A stretch of 64,000 bases of DNA, taken from positions 22,233,501 to 22,297,500 of the forward strand of contig JAYKKT010000089.1 in NCBI GenBank assembly GCA_036023115.1. Direction: 5' to 3'. Below are positions 1-11,654 of the stretch, piece after piece. Numbering within the stretch: the stretch's first letter is position 1; each line of letters starts with the position of its first letter. This DNA is from Brasenia schreberi (taxonomy: Eukaryota > Streptophyta > Magnoliopsida > Nymphaeales > Cabombaceae). A model generated the notes under the pieces. It was not told the origin of the DNA, made no database searches, and saw only the letters and a list, made by a program, of their open reading frames with translations. The position numbers and the translations under genes are program-made.

Positions 1-600
1 AAAAGCATTGACAGTGACACAGGTAGAACCTGAAAACCTAAAAGTCATCTAAAACAAATAACTAGAAGCTTTACAAAAATCCTAGCATTATCCCAATCTT
101 GCTTCTTCGGTGGTCCAGTCATAGGAGTACTTCAAGTCCCACCATTTTTTTTGAACTTTTACAAAATTCAAAAAAATAACCATTTTGCCCTCAAGACTGT
201 ATTTGTAAAATTTCACTGTTTTAGGCATGATTTCTTCAAAGAATGGGTGTTGAAATCAAAATGAGGCATTTAGCACCAAAATAAATTCTACCTACAAAAC
301 TTTGTAACATGACCATTTTACCCAACAAAAATATTTGAATTCAAAGAATAAAAAATAAAACAAAAATGTCTGAAACATGGAGGAGAAAAGGAGTAAAACC
401 TCATAAACTCAAAAGTCTTAGGTTCAACGATAGCCCAAGCTGAAGTGAAAAGTATAAAGAAAAAAGTCCAAAATACCCTGATCGAGAAAGATCCTACTCC
501 AAGTGACCCTACACCCATCAGAATGTTAAAGTGGTCTAGAAAGGTTAAAGAAATCAACCCATAGAGCAAGAAAGGGTAAAAGTATCACCATAGGCCACCA
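1..600. other. AT-rich DNA without a supported gene
   Basis: I see no convincing coding region. The stretch is AT-rich, with repeated phrases of the type 'accattttgccc' and 'ttttgccct'. The same kind of wording occurs in the untranslated leader of the copia element near 57240-57700, so this may be the edge of another copia leader. That is a resemblance, not an alignment. Confidence 0.3.
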
Positions 601-1209
601 AGTTCGCCACTGCCAAACACCACATGCGTCACCGTCGGCCACTAGGTTTGCCACCACCAAATACCATGTGCTCTATTGTCGGCCACCAAAAGCACCACCA
701 CCGCATGTGTTGGCATGCACCGCCCAACTCCCACATGCTAGTGTGCGCCAATCACTTTCGCACGTCCTCCAGCTCCTCCAACCCTCTTCCCATGTGCCAC
801 AGTATCCAACTACTTTTCCATATGTGGATGTCCCCAACAGCTGTGCAATAAAGTTGGTCCCCTGATGGATTGCATCTGGATGTGACCCAATAACCCGAGA
901 AAGATCTAGTTTGGTTTGGTGCCTATAAATAGGGAACTTTGGCCAGCAAAAGGGGATCCAAGGAAGAGAGGAAACCAACCCAAAAGAGAAGGGAACCAGC
1001 CAAGGGAGAATCATCCAAGACAATGAGAGACCAAAAGAGAAGCCTTCTAGCCACCTCTCTTTCCCTTTTATTTTTTCTCATTTGTAGTAAGCTTGGGCTC
1101 TTCCCCCAAATCATTATATCTCAAGAGAAAATCGATGTTTTCATGGCATAACATTGCAAAAGGAGGATCGTCCGAGTCTAGAGCTACAAAGGAGCAGGCT
1201 ATAGGTGAG
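601..1209. other. No gene; repeat-flank DNA with a TATA-like site
   Basis: The first half is rich in CCACC/GCCAC words. A TATA-like sequence 'cctataaatag' lies at 923-933, followed by purine-rich DNA. This could be a retrotransposon promoter region, but I found no second copy in the window to define ends. Short reading frames here overlap each other on both strands and match nothing I know. Confidence 0.3.
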
Positions 1210-2475
1210 TGATGTGTGTCGGGTTTGCTAAAGCAATCCACCATGATAAGGATCATGCCAACAACTCACCACTAAGCCTCATACCAAACTTAGATAAGAG
1301 AAACAAGGGACAAGAAGAGCTTAGGAATGAACCTTGCTTGAAACTTGCAGAACTTCTATTAACTTCAAAAATAGTTGAACAAGATGTTGTCTAACACCAA
1401 CCCAAAGGTGCTATTTATAGGGTTGGACATGCCTTATTGGACATTCCTCATATAAAGAAACTTGGTCCTAGGAGATTTGGAAAGTTTCCAATGACCATAT
1501 CCTAATATTAGAAATAACAAAAGAAATACCTTACTAGTAATATGGGCCTTATTATAGGCAAGAAATAAGAAAAAATGTGGGCTTGACCTGACCTATTAAG
1601 ACCACTTGGGTTTAACCCAAGTAATGCAATTTAAATGGACTTGACTCATGACAATTTTGGAATGTCTGAAAGTGTCTTCAATTGCATCAAGTTCGTCACT
1701 CGAATAGCAATGGATGGCTTGAACTTCAATTGGATGAAGGCATGTTAGGTTATGGAAGGTGGGGTTCCATCCTAGTGTTGGACAGGTTTTGGATATGGTT
1801 ACGGGTCCTTCAACTCGTTCCATTATATTATTGAAACACGAGCAAATGGTTTGGTTCGGACTAAAGTCATTTGAGCCTGATTTGGTGACCAAGTTCAAAG
1901 TTAATGAGTTAGAGTCGATGTCCTCATCATTCTCTCTATGTTCGAAAGAACCCGAGGATAGAACATCCTGCTCCATAGTGTCCTCCAAGTATGGAGATAA
2001 GTCACATACATTAAAGGTTGATGTGATACTTCTATAGTGAAATGGTAGCTCCAATATGTATGCATTATCATTGATCTTGATAAACACCTTGAATGGTCCA
2101 TCAGCTCTAAGCATGAGCTTTGAAGTGCGTTTGTGGGGAAACCGCTCCTTCTGCAAGTAGACCCAAATGAGGTCATCGGGGTTAAAGTCAATACTCTTGC
2201 GATTCCAGTTGGCCTTCTCTTCAATTTGTGTATATTTCGTCTTGAGGTTTTGCCTAATCTTAGCATGCAATGTTGTATTCTTTCTGCTAACTTACATGCA
2301 TCATCATCAACTTGCTTATTAGCAGATAAAGAAATTAAATCAAGAGGAGTGTGTGGATTTATCCCATAGACAGCTTCAAAGAGAGTATGACCAATAGTAC
2401 TACAAACAAAATGGTTGTATCCAAATTCTACCCATGGAAGAAACTCCTCCCATGTCTTAATGTTATGGAAAAGTA
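1210..2475 (-). mobile_element. Ty3/gypsy fragment R1: integrase C-terminus plus LTR
   Basis: This is the 3' end of a minus-strand gypsy element: polyprotein tail at 2475-1596, then LTR-like DNA down to about 1210, where the repeat begins TGATGTG in plus coordinates. The same sequence occurs twice more: fragment R2, split over 28871-29384, 44163-44615 and 47200-47520, and fragment R3 in the opposite orientation at 14575-15342. Comparing the three gives the LTR terminus near 1210. The other LTR edge, near 1560-1595, is not certain. No 5' part of the element remains, so it is truncated. Confidence 0.75.
1596..2475 (-). pseudogene. Gypsy Pol fragment: integrase core end and C-terminal domain
   Basis: The minus strand encodes the end of a gypsy integrase. 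The upstream part, about 2475-2270, has the conserved 'FEAVYG' type tail of the integrase core. The open 224-residue part (2270-1596) contains a basic region, 'PDDLIWVYLQKERFP', then 'GPFKVFIKINDNAYILELP' and 'STFNVCDLSPY', which is the usual ending of gypsy polyproteins (known family pattern). It then runs into a family-specific tail and stops at 1596. The two parts are in different frames, so at least one frameshift is present. RT, RNase H and the catalytic integrase core are absent. It is an inactive remnant. Confidence 0.75.
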
Positions 2476-3253
2476 GGGCACAAAATCACACATTTAAATC
2501 AAGTATCAAATCCATTTTACTGAACATAAACTCTCTACTCTCATTGACTAGTTTCACTTATCCCTAATTCAGGTATGTCGTAACGGACATGAGTTTCCCA
2601 CGGCAACTACAAGTGCAAACTAGCTCAACCAACGAAGTAGCCAACACATCTCAGCACATCTACGAGTTAGGACTATCCGATATATCCATCTACAATCCAC
2701 TAATGTCATACATGGTCATGGAAAGTAGATCCATAACGGTAGTATTTCACTCGCCTACAATAGCAACCAATGAGCTAACACTAACATATACATCCATCTA
2801 TAATCCATCGACATCCCATACCGTCATGAAAGATAGATCCATACCTATTAAGTGGTTTGCTCGCATACAAGCACACTCTTGCTATGCACGCATATAGTCA
2901 TTAAAGACTTTCAAAGACTATTTCACAAGCCAACACATGTATACCCATTTAGGAGCATTAATAAACATTTTACAACCTCATATATCATCTAAAAGCAGTT
3001 AAAAACTACTTCTAGCATATAACCGAAAAGAGAATACATCCACCTACTTGACGCTTCTATGCAGATCCCAATATAATAGTGCTAACTCCCCCTTAACCAC
3101 CTCAATTTAATCCCTAAATCATGATAAAAGCATAATATTAATATTATACAATCAAATAAAACCCAATGGCTCAAATCACGTCGAAATTGGATCTCAAACG
3201 AGTCTAAAAATAAAAAACAAAATCAATCTCTTAAGGTTGATACCTTTGCCTAT
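2476..3253. other. No gene recognised
   Basis: No supported gene. It contains a 102-residue reading frame on the plus strand (2589-2897) with an internal repeat ('SIYNPLMSYMVM' and 'SIYNPSTSHTVM'), reflecting an imperfect DNA duplication rather than a known domain. Part of this stretch may belong to the LTR that ends at 3596, whose left edge I could not place. Confidence 0.35.
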
Positions 3254-3596
3254 TTGCAGGAAGTTTTAGTCGCCTTTCTCTGTCTTTTCGTTCTTCTCTC
3301 CACCTCTATTTCTCTGTCTTTTCTATTTCTTTCTTTCTCTCCCTCACCGTTTCTCTCTTCTTTTTCTCTTTCTCTCTGTTCCTCTCTTCTTTCTCTCTCT
3401 CTTTCTCTCGTTTATGCTGGTAGGAAGGCGATCATCGCCTTCCTTTCAGCTACGTGATGGCCATCGTGGCATCGCTGACCTTTACAACAAACAGGAGCTC
3501 GTGGCTCCCGTTCGTTGTTCCACCAAGTTGGGTCCCATATGGGGCCCGATTGGATCAGATTGGGTTTGGTGGAGTCGATCCAGTCCAGATCTCACA
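3254..3596 (-). repeat. 3' LTR (part) of a minus-strand gypsy element G1
   Basis: The last ~200 bp (3400-3596) recur as a direct repeat at 4622-4814, both ending 'ccagatctcaca'. Read on the minus strand the LTR starts TGTGAGATCTGG directly after a purine-rich tract at about 3600-3625, as expected for a polypurine tract next to a 3' LTR. A long CT-rich tract (3290-3412) lies inside it. Confidence 0.65.
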
Positions 3597-4620
3597 ATCT
3601 ACCCTCCTTACAAAAAAAATTTGTCCTTAGAATTTTAAATCATACCTGAAAAGATAGGGATGCTTCTCACCCATCTCCTGTTCCATTTTCCATGTTGCCT
3701 CGTTTGTCAAATGATTACTCCATTGAACCTTGACCAACTTTAGTACACGTCGATGAAGAACTTGCTCTTTTCAATCGATTATAGCAATTGGATATTCTTG
3801 ATAGGCTAGATCTTGTTGTAGAGGAGATCAACTTCATATGTTTGGAGAGGAGCAATTATCTTGTGATTCATTCTTTCAATGAGGTTAGAGAAGTGTTGGT
3901 TCTGTTCATCAACTATTTACCCATGACATGGAATTCTATTTGTTCGAAATGATGCGAAGGTTGGAATGCTCTTTATCTTTCTTTTTCTTCTTTGTCATCC
4001 ATTCAGTTGTAGATCTCGTTATAAAATTTTGGATCAAGTTATGATTCGACTGTTTTACCCATTTTCATGTAGTGTGTGGCAACTCTTAACCTTTATTTAC
4101 AGGGTTTGTACTTTTTAAGAAGTGATTTTTAAGGTAGTTACTGGAAAAACACCAGTTTATTGCCTCCATTATATCACTTATTATGTGCATGAAGTACTTG
4201 GTCATTGTTGATTTTTTCTATTTTGTTGCTTTAAAAGAATAACTCCGCTCATGTAAGGGGTCACCCTTGCATGGCCGGTCCCAAGCTCGGATAAAGGAAG
4301 AGGGTTGTGTTAGAATTTCGATAACCGGTGTAAAACTTTGTCGAACTTATCTACCATGGATTCTACAAATTATGAGCATTGGGTATAAGGAATTCATATA
4401 GCCGACCCCATCTAGTATGGGAAAAGGCTTAGTTGTTGTTGTTGTTAGATATTCTTGTACTTCGAGTTGTTCCCGTTCAAGCACGTGAGAAGGATCAGGA
4501 ATCTATTTCCGTAACATCAACACATGAAAACATTATGTATACCCGTCATTGTCACAGGTAGGTCAAGTTTATAAGCCACCTCTCCAACTCTGTTAGTGAT
4601 AAGATATGGTCTTCTTTTTC
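3597..4620 (-). pseudogene. Chromovirus-like gypsy integrase C-terminus, split by an insert
   Basis: Two minus-strand pieces, 4620-4447 and 3834-3630, read as one integrase C-terminus. The first contains 'GEVAYKLDLPVTMTGIHNVF' (translated) followed by a 'LEREQLEVQEY' segment. The second continues 'QQDLAYQEYPIAIID', then 'VKVQWSNHLTNEATWKME' and 'YPYLF', the conserved chromodomain-type ending of chromovirus (Tekay/Del-like) polyproteins. Joining them restores a sensible order, so the plus-strand DNA between (3835-4446) is an insertion. Stops are present in both pieces. The upstream piece abuts a 195-bp LTR fragment directly, so gag, protease, RT, RNase H and the integrase core have been deleted. 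Confidence 0.7.
3835..4446 (+). mobile_element. 5'-truncated RTE-like LINE (or SINE) 3' end with (TTG)n tail
   Basis: The plus strand ends in 'ggcttagttgttgttgttg', preceded by 'ccgaccccatctagtatggg' and, further up, 'catggccggtcccaagctcg'. I recognise this wording as the 3' region of plant RTE-type non-LTR elements and related SINEs, which end in TTG repeats. It interrupts the minus-strand gypsy integrase between two parts that otherwise join in sense. The target duplication is blurred by the TTG tail. No RT domain remains. Confidence 0.55.
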
Positions 4621-4814
4621 TCTCTCTCTCCTTTCTCTCGTTTATGCTGGTAGGACAGCGATTCAGCTAAGCGGTGGCCATCGTGGTCACCACTAACCTT
4701 TACAGTAGATGAGAGCTCGTGGCTCCTGTCCACTGTTCCACCAAGTCGGGTCCCATGTGGGACCCGATTGGATTGGATTGGGTCTATTGGACCTAATCCG
4801 GTCCAGATCTCACA
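4621..4814 (-). repeat. 5' LTR fragment of gypsy element G1
   Basis: Direct repeat of 3400-3596 with the same outer end ('gatctcaca'), so it is the start of the 5' LTR of the minus-strand element. Only about 195 bp remain before it joins integrase sequence. CT-rich runs at the join exist in both partners and may have guided the deletion. Its outer end touches the p23 pseudogene at codons for K-W, so this element probably disrupted that gene. Confidence 0.6.
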
Positions 4815-5510
4815 AGTGGGCACAGAGGGTAGACAAGGTTTATATAACAATATTGTTGCCTGATGCGAAGAATGTCAAAATCAACCTTGAACCTGATGGA
4901 GTTTTAAATTTCTCTGCTAATGCTGGAGCAAAAAACAACCCCTATGACTTGAAGTTGGATCTTCATGATAAAGTTAATGTGGAGAAAGGTATACAAGCTT
5001 GGCAACGCTAGAAAATGATTTTATGCTGTTGTTGTTGTACTCCTTTTTCATTTCGGTTCTGGTTTCAGGAAAGCAAGATAAATGTTGGTGTTTGAAGCAT
5101 GTTTTTTGTTGTTGAGAAAGCAGAACTGGAGTGGTGGAAGAGATTATTTTGAGGTGATGGCAAGATGCCCCACTACATAAAAGTGGATTGGGACAAATGG
5201 GTGGATGAAGATGATGATGAAGTTGGTGTGTGTTTTTTTTCTTTTTCTCATTACTTGCAATGCAGGTACGTGATTGTAAATCATTACTAAGACTCTGGAC
5301 TATTGATAGGAAATGACATGGACTTAGGCGGAATGGATTTCTCGGTATGAAATTTCGGACAATAGAGAAACCTTTCAGGCTCTCCTAAGATTCTAGTCTG
5401 AATGTTCTTGAACCTTTTCTTTGTTGCGGATGCAGAAATTTGGTGGTATGGGAGATTTGGATGGTGGCTTGGGTGAGGACCTTGATGATAGTGATGATGA
5501 AGGTAAACTT
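4815..5510 (+). pseudogene. HSP90 co-chaperone p23 gene fragment, stop-containing
   Basis: Four exon-like pieces (about 4815-4988, 5069-5225, 5310-5344, 5436-5502) with AG/GT borders encode a p23 (CS/Sba1-type) protein that binds HSP90. Piece 1 reads 'KWAQRVDKVYITILLPDAK' and continues into the beta-sandwich. Piece 2 has 'VEKAELEWWKRL' and 'YIKVDWDKWVDEDDDE'. Pieces 3 and 4 carry the acidic, Gly/Met-rich tail ('DMDLGGMDFS', 'KFGGMGDLDGG'). Retained introns show it came from the gene, not from a processed mRNA. The first exon start is missing, cut at K-W by a gypsy LTR. Two in-frame TGA codons (5093-5095 and 5150-5152) sit where plant p23 proteins have Arg, i.e. CGA to TGA. The last exons are not found downstream. 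It is not functional. Confidence 0.8.
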
Positions 5511-5989
5511 TTGCATTGTTAATGGTGGTGCTTCTTTCCCTGTGTATGCTGATGTTTCTTTGCAAGTGGGTCTGCCCAACTGCACTTACCTTCCGAAAAA
5601 AAAAAATCAAATCAGACTTGCAAACTTTCAAGAAGGCAACACTCGTCGATTGCTATCTAGCAGATCATGGGTCCTGCCTTCTATTTTACCCGCATGTACA
5701 TGAATTTTCCTCGGAAGGATGCTTGCTATTGTAGGTTAAAGCTTTATGTTCTGCCTCCATCCATGCCATCTATGTATTTTTTGAAAACCAGCTTTATTTT
5801 GAGTATTACTATCTTATTATCCACACACTCATATTTTAAAAATATTCAAAATACTCCTTCAACAAATTTTTCTTCTTTTTGCATCCAATTTCGATGATTT
5901 TTTTAATTATTGATTTAAAGAAGACAACAATTGATCAAAATATTTGTTATATCATGGTAAAGAGAGTCAAAGTTTTTGTAGTGTACTTG
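5511..5989. other. No gene recognised after the p23 fragment
   Basis: Probably intronic or downstream DNA of the broken p23 gene, becoming AT-rich towards the MULE remnant. The overlapping small reading frames on both strands have no recognisable domains. Confidence 0.35.
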
Positions 5990-8290
5990 ATAATGTATTC
6001 GTTGACTAATTGGTCAATGAGGTAAAAGATCAATTTGTTGATTGTGAGGGTGATGAACTTGACTATTTTCTCATGTTTGCGACGAAGGATGTGTTTAAGA
6101 GTCGTAATGAACTTAGAGTATATAAAAAATGTTAGGAGGAAGTATAATATTGTTATTCTTCATTCAAGGAGTAAAGGCATAATAAGCAAGGTATAGTTTG
6201 GGTGTAAAATAATGATAAAAATATTGATGTTGAAAATAGTAAGTGGACGAACATTAAAAAGGTAAAGTCTTTATTTTGAAGTATAAATATAGTGAATATA
6301 GTGAATATGATTAATAATTATCATCTAGGTTTGTACCTTGAAGTGTATGCTTTTAATAAGGAGACCGAGTGATTTTGAGTACAATGTGAAAAAGAGCCTT
6401 ATAAAAAATCATTACAAACCAAAACATATTTTGATGCATTTGAAGTGGTTAATGAGGTAAATGTGAGTATAGCAAGGTATATTTACAATGCATGAATGAA
6501 AATTAGGAAGAAAGATCGAAAATTTTCGAAGTATTTTGCAACAACTATTATACGATCTAGAAAATTTTGATATGGATAATAAATATTGTCTATTGTATTT
6601 GTACATCTTTATTTTGTGCAACTATGGGTACTAAAATTTGATAGGACATATAAAACAAATATGTAAGTGTTTCACTTTTATTTTCTAATTTTCATCCATG
6701 TATAGTATTTAACAATATATATACTTCGTATTTTATAGGTATAAAATGTTTTTTCTTGAGGTTGTTGAGTTCACATCAACTTTCAATTTCTCTATAGCAT
6801 TATTTTTTATGAGTACAAAAAAGGAAGAGAATTTTATGAAGTGTGAGAGAATTATGTACTTCAAACAATTTTCTTGTGTCATCTTCAATTATGGTAGTCT
6901 GGCTTTGGTGAATGTTATTCAAATAATATTTTTTGATGCAACTCATTTTTTATGTAAACAACATATAAGAAAAATATTGAAGCATTTATTGTTAAATTAA
7001 CAAGAAATAAAGAGATGACAAGTGTGTTTAGTGTAAGCTGAAAGAAGATCGTTCACTTATCAAATGAGAGCAGTTATAAGGAGAAAATTGTGATAATTAA
7101 ATTGAAGTAAAAAAAAATCCGCTCTAGTCTCTTACATTAAAGAGCAGTGATTAGACCCATATAAGTATAAAATTGTCTCAACATGGACGAATAATGTGAT
7201 TCATTATGGTACTCATATAACTAATATGTATGTAAAATTGGTTGTAATAAATATATATCATCTACTATTTTTGAAATATATAATGATTGTATATTAATGA
7301 TTACTAGGGTGGAAAGTGTACACGCAAGGATTACATTACGATAAACCATTACTATGCATTATATTGATATAACAAAAGATCTTATAACAAACCTTCATAA
7401 AAGAGTATCACCACATGCTCTTGAGTGATTATAAGGAAGTACAATCCTTTAAAGATAGTAGGTTTAGAACCAAAACAAGTTGTACATTATGATGTTCACA
7501 TGGTCTGTCATGTGCTTACACGATCAATCTTCTCCTTAAATATGATGAATGGATATAATTATTAATAATTAATTCATTTTAGAAGAAGTTAGATATTGAG
7601 AAGTCAAAATCACCTAGGAGATGATACATGACTTTGTAGAATGGAGACTATTTAGAGGAAGTTAAAGAATTATCCATAGCAAGACAAATATCCTAAGTAC
7701 ACCGTCATATATTTGGCATCATAAAAGATCATATAATAGATATATGAAAAGAGATTTATAAGCTTTGGAGCATGCAAAAACGAATGCTTGGGAAGGCGTG
7801 AATGTATAGATGGTTGAGGGTGCAATGTTTTTCCTAGGGTGGATCGTTCCTCTTTAGGGAGTTGTAATCCTCTTTTAACCATTCAGAAGAAAATTTTGAT
7901 GCAGTTAGATTTTGAACCAATATATGAGACGATGATACCCTGCTTTATGAGTATCTTTGTAAATGATTGGGTAAATGCTATTAGAGATAGAAATTGAAGG
8001 TACCGAGTCATTGGGGTACTTATAAAATAAGAGGAGTGGTGATGCGAAGCGCGGAGAGTACTTGAATGAGGTGGCATGTAGGCATTACATATATGCACGA
8101 GTTTTCGTGGAGGGTGGTAGTGTTGATATTGTTATTCAACATATACATGAAAGATGAATCATGTCCTAATGATTATTGGATATTCATAACAGACATGAAT
8201 TCACTTCTCTACTTGATGAAACCTAATGTTGATACTTCTCTTTATGAGGGAGTCAATGAGATTTACATAACACTGGGAACTTTTAGAACT
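5990..8290 (+). pseudogene. Decayed Mutator-like (MULE) transposase, possibly with OTU-like tail
   Basis: Translated fragments follow the order of a plant MULE transposase. About 6060-6130 resembles the N-terminal 'VFKSRNEL' block. 6746-6985 has 'MFFLEVVEFTSTFNFSIALF', then 'EENF', 'GSLALVNVI' and 'DATHFLCKQHIRK', which aligns by eye with the MULE core (family pattern 'EIVGVTST...LMNAI...FPDATHLLC.WHI.KN'). About 7310-7345 gives 'RVESVHAR', matching the family's 'NRVESAHARLK'. At 8000-8090 a stretch reads 'YRVIGVLI...EEW', which resembles the OTU-type domain found after the transposase in some plant MULEs. This last match is weaker. Frames change and stops are frequent throughout, so the element is dead. 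I could not define terminal inverted repeats. Confidence 0.6.
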
Positions 8291-8433
8291 CATTAATTCG
8301 TTCATATCCCATAGTTCCCATCACCTGTCGTTTTATTTCATGCAATTTTATATGCGCTTTTGACCTGAAGTTATCTTTAGCATCAGGCAGGCAGCATTCA
8401 TTGATAACATCCGAGTGGTTGGGAGGGGTGACC

Positions 8434-10054
8434 TTAACTAATGCTGCTTGTAGTTAATCCAGATATGGTGTTGTCGCGTCTGCACTGTAAGTTTCTTGAT
8501 GCTTGTAGTCTCGTTCCTCCTTCTATTGGAATCCATGGATCATCCCATATACTGATGTTTTGACCATTTCGAGTATTTTTCGTCCTTCCATGATACTTCG
8601 CCAAGGAAGGACTGGAGATAGTCATTGGCTGCAGGAAGGAGCATTTTTTTCATATATTTAGCTTTGAGAAGCCTTCTCATCAAACTATCTCAATTAATGA
8701 GAATCCATCATCCTTGTTTGGCGAGCATTGCCAACATATGCCCTTCACCCCTCTCGGCCAAGACAATTTTCCCCCAGAAACTCGATGTATCTCCTTATCC
8801 TCTTCATTACCCCATGAAAACTTAGCCAAGAATTGTCCCAATCATCGCACTGATTGTATCCTCAAGCAACTCATTGTATATGTTGGTGTGACTCTTGCCA
8901 CTAGTTGTATTAATTCTTCTTTTCCTCCAACTTGCACTCTTTCAGATTCTATTTTGAAGGGATTTAAAGGTGCTATTCTTTGTCATCCCCCGCACAGTTA
9001 AGGGATTGAAAGGTGTTATTCTTCGCACTACCAACCTATGTGGGGAGACCAAGATAATTGCCAAGAAAGATACCCGTTGAATGCCACACAGCTAAAGGGT
9101 CTCCTCTCTTCGTGCATTACATGTATGTGGAGTAAAGAATATTCGACAATTTATCATAATTAATTTTCTGGCTCGAAGCTTTTTAACGTGTCCTGAGTAT
9201 TCCAGGGACATGCTTAGTATCTTGGATCGTGCTGCTGATTAAGACCAAACTATCATCAGCGAAAAAGAGATGCATAACCATCTGGCACCTCTCTCTATAT
9301 ACATTGGCCCTTCAGAGGCTGCATTTCAACCCCTTTTTGGTAAGCCACGGAAGTGTCACCATGCATAGAATGCAAATACGGAGATAGAGAATCTCCTTGC
9401 CATGTGCCCTGAAACTCCATTGAGAAGCACTGAATAGGACATTCTGGATACACACTTCATGATTCTAGATATGTGTCGTTATAAATTCATTTTACGCATT
9501 ACTGCTTCTAAGAAAGCCCATTCAACCCTATCATAGGCCGTATCATATCTAACTTAAGGGCTACATATCCTACCCATCCTACTCTACCTGATATACAATA
9601 ATAACATTGTCTGTTATTAGTCTGTTATATACAAAGTCACTTGGGACTCAGATATAAGAGAGGCAACATTACTTTTAGCCTGTTGGCCAGGGCCTTAATG
9701 ATGATTTTGTAAATGACACTGCAAAGAGAGATAATACTGAACTGAGTTAAGGAAACATGGCTTTTAGTCTTGGGAATTAAAACAATAAGAGTATGGTTAA
9801 TATCTGGATCCCACTCACCATGATTGAAATCTGACAACCACCTTCATGTTATCTCCTGCAAGTCTCCCTGTGCTAGAATGATGCCAGAGCCCGTCATAGC
9901 ATGTAGCTTTTATTGGTCTCATTTGCACAATAGCTTCTTTGATCTCACTATAGGCAAAAGGCACGTTAAGAATCAATTCATACTCCCATCTACTTGACTT
10001 ATTTTGCCCTTCCATCGCTTCCTTTAGGGGTGTGCATGGGTGTGCATCGGTCAA
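8434..10054 (-). pseudogene. L1-type LINE reverse transcriptase remnant
   Basis: Read on the minus strand from 10054 downwards: 'FAYSEIKEAIVQMRPIKA' (RT block before 'GPDG'), 'NHGEWDPDINHTLIVLIPKT' with 'VIYKIIIKALANRLK', then 'AYDRVEWAFLEAVMRKM' near 9530, 'MHLFFADDSLVL' near 9250-9270 (the catalytic FADD motif, intact) and finally 'NGQNISIWDDPWIP' near 8570-8520, typical of the region after the RT in plant L1 LINEs. Several frameshifts and stops separate these blocks. The endonuclease domain and ORF1 are missing upstream, where another element begins near 10024. No poly(A) tail or target duplication was identified. Confidence 0.75.
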
Positions 10055-11582
10055 TTCAGTTCACTAACCGAACAAACTGAATTACCCAAAAACCAAATTA
10101 CATAAATTTCTGTAAACCAAACTATACATAGAACCAACCCAAACCGAATTAGTTCTGTTTGATTATTCGGGGTTGACCTAAATGCTTCCAACTGCTCCAA
10201 ATTTCAATTCTTTTACCTAGCAATGCTATAGCTCCAATTCAATTGATGTCCAAAGTCAGATTTATATCCATAATAACCAAATGATTCAATAAGAGAGATC
10301 TTATCACCCAGACGAATAACATCTCCAAGCTTGAACTGTACATCTCCAAGCTTGAAACAATGTGACTTAAAAACAATTTTATGGCAACAAATTTTGACTC
10401 CCAAGAGCCGAGAGAGAGAATAAAGTATGCTGCAACAAGCATCAGGGTCAAGGATAAAATGAGCATCGAACACATTAATTATAGAGTAAATGGAAAAGGA
10501 ACAACTTTAGAAGTGCACTAACCAGTCTACAACTCGTTAAAAAACTAGATTACTCTCACAATAATTGACTATTTCTCATGTGCTACCCCACAAAGAAATG
10601 AATATGTTCAACCTTGAGAGAGAGCATGACAAAAGAACACTCAAAGAATAACTACTGACAATAAACTCTATGTATTAGGAGTAGAATGAAGAAATATACC
10701 GCAGACAACCACACCACTTGTCCAAAGCGAGAACTATGGGGTTTTGTCTTTTCTTTGAGACAACAATTGGTACTGGTGATTCTAGAGGCAATGGTGGTTG
10801 TGTACAAAATTTGGTACTACAAAACCCTCAACCTGTATCTAATCTTCTTAATTTTCATAGAAAACACCATCATGAATTAATTCTACAGTTTGATAGTTTC
10901 AACATTTAAAAATTGTGGTTCCTGAAGACTGAGAACATTTTTCAGGAGATTCTGCAGTCGGATTCCAACCACTTCTAATGGAGATATTCTCATTAACAGA
11001 TTTTTGAACCAATTGGATGAATTGAGAAATTTGTCTTATCATGGACTTGGTGTGTGGCCGAGTGGGCTCCTGTTGATGAATTTGGACCGATGTCCACATC
11101 AGGATATATTCATTGTACCTATCAAGCCTTGGTCTAGCACCGTTTCCTTGCGTAGCTCACCATCAAGTAGATCATCATCGCAGTGCAGTCACCATGATGT
11201 TAGTTGGGCAAGATTTTGATTCCCCCTAGTACCACGAGCGATATCTCTTAAGCAAGATCAGATCATGACACTGCAAGACATCAAACGCTGTCCTAATTAA
11301 TTTAAAACTGCTAACTACCTATTGCTACCTAGGAACTGCATAAAGCACTTAATGGCTACCTGGAAAAGGAATAGAGCATTTAACTCCTAGGGAATGTAAT
11401 GCTTCATGGAAAGGCAAGAAATTAACTCTTGTTTTTAATTCATTAGATTGGCTAATAATAATTGATGCTTAGATCTTTTCGAATCCTATTCTTGGCAGCT
11501 TGAGCTGGTTCTGAGTTGGGGTAACGGATCGATCCAAAGTACCGAGTTGGACCAATTGGTTCCCAATAAATCGATGCACATC
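10024..11582. mobile_element. Possible small TIR DNA transposon
   Basis: The left end reads 'aggggtgtgcatgggtgtgc' followed by C/A-rich 'accgaac' words. The right end, in reverse complement, starts 'taaggatgtgcatcgattt', an imperfect inverted match. This type of end (AGGGGTGTGCATCGG...) is common in plant hAT-like and MITE elements. No clear 8-bp target duplication is visible, so the call is weak. Inside, a minus-strand 86-residue frame (10473-10213) and plus-strand frames near 10690-11220 match nothing I recognise. They could be captured host DNA. Confidence 0.3.
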
Positions 11583-11654
11583 CTTATTGGTTTGGCCTAG
11601 TTGGTCTCTGCATGCTCTTGGATTCCTATCACTTGGCCCAGCCTGCGAACCTAT

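Noticed and set aside
2589..2897. 102-codon plus-strand frame considered as a gene; its 'RSIPIKW' was compared with the p23 start
   Set aside because: No further similarity to p23, no splice site in a useful place, and the frame is explained by an imperfect internal DNA repeat.
3290..3412. CT-rich tract considered as a polypyrimidine splice signal or promoter element
   Set aside because: It lies in an LTR of a minus-strand element, has no AG-exon context and resembles other CT runs in the window.
10213..10473. Minus-strand 86-codon frame with repeated 'FKLGDV' considered as a host exon
   Set aside because: The repetition is a short DNA duplication ('catctccaagcttgaa'), there is no splice context and no recognised family. 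Left as unknown content of a possible TIR element.
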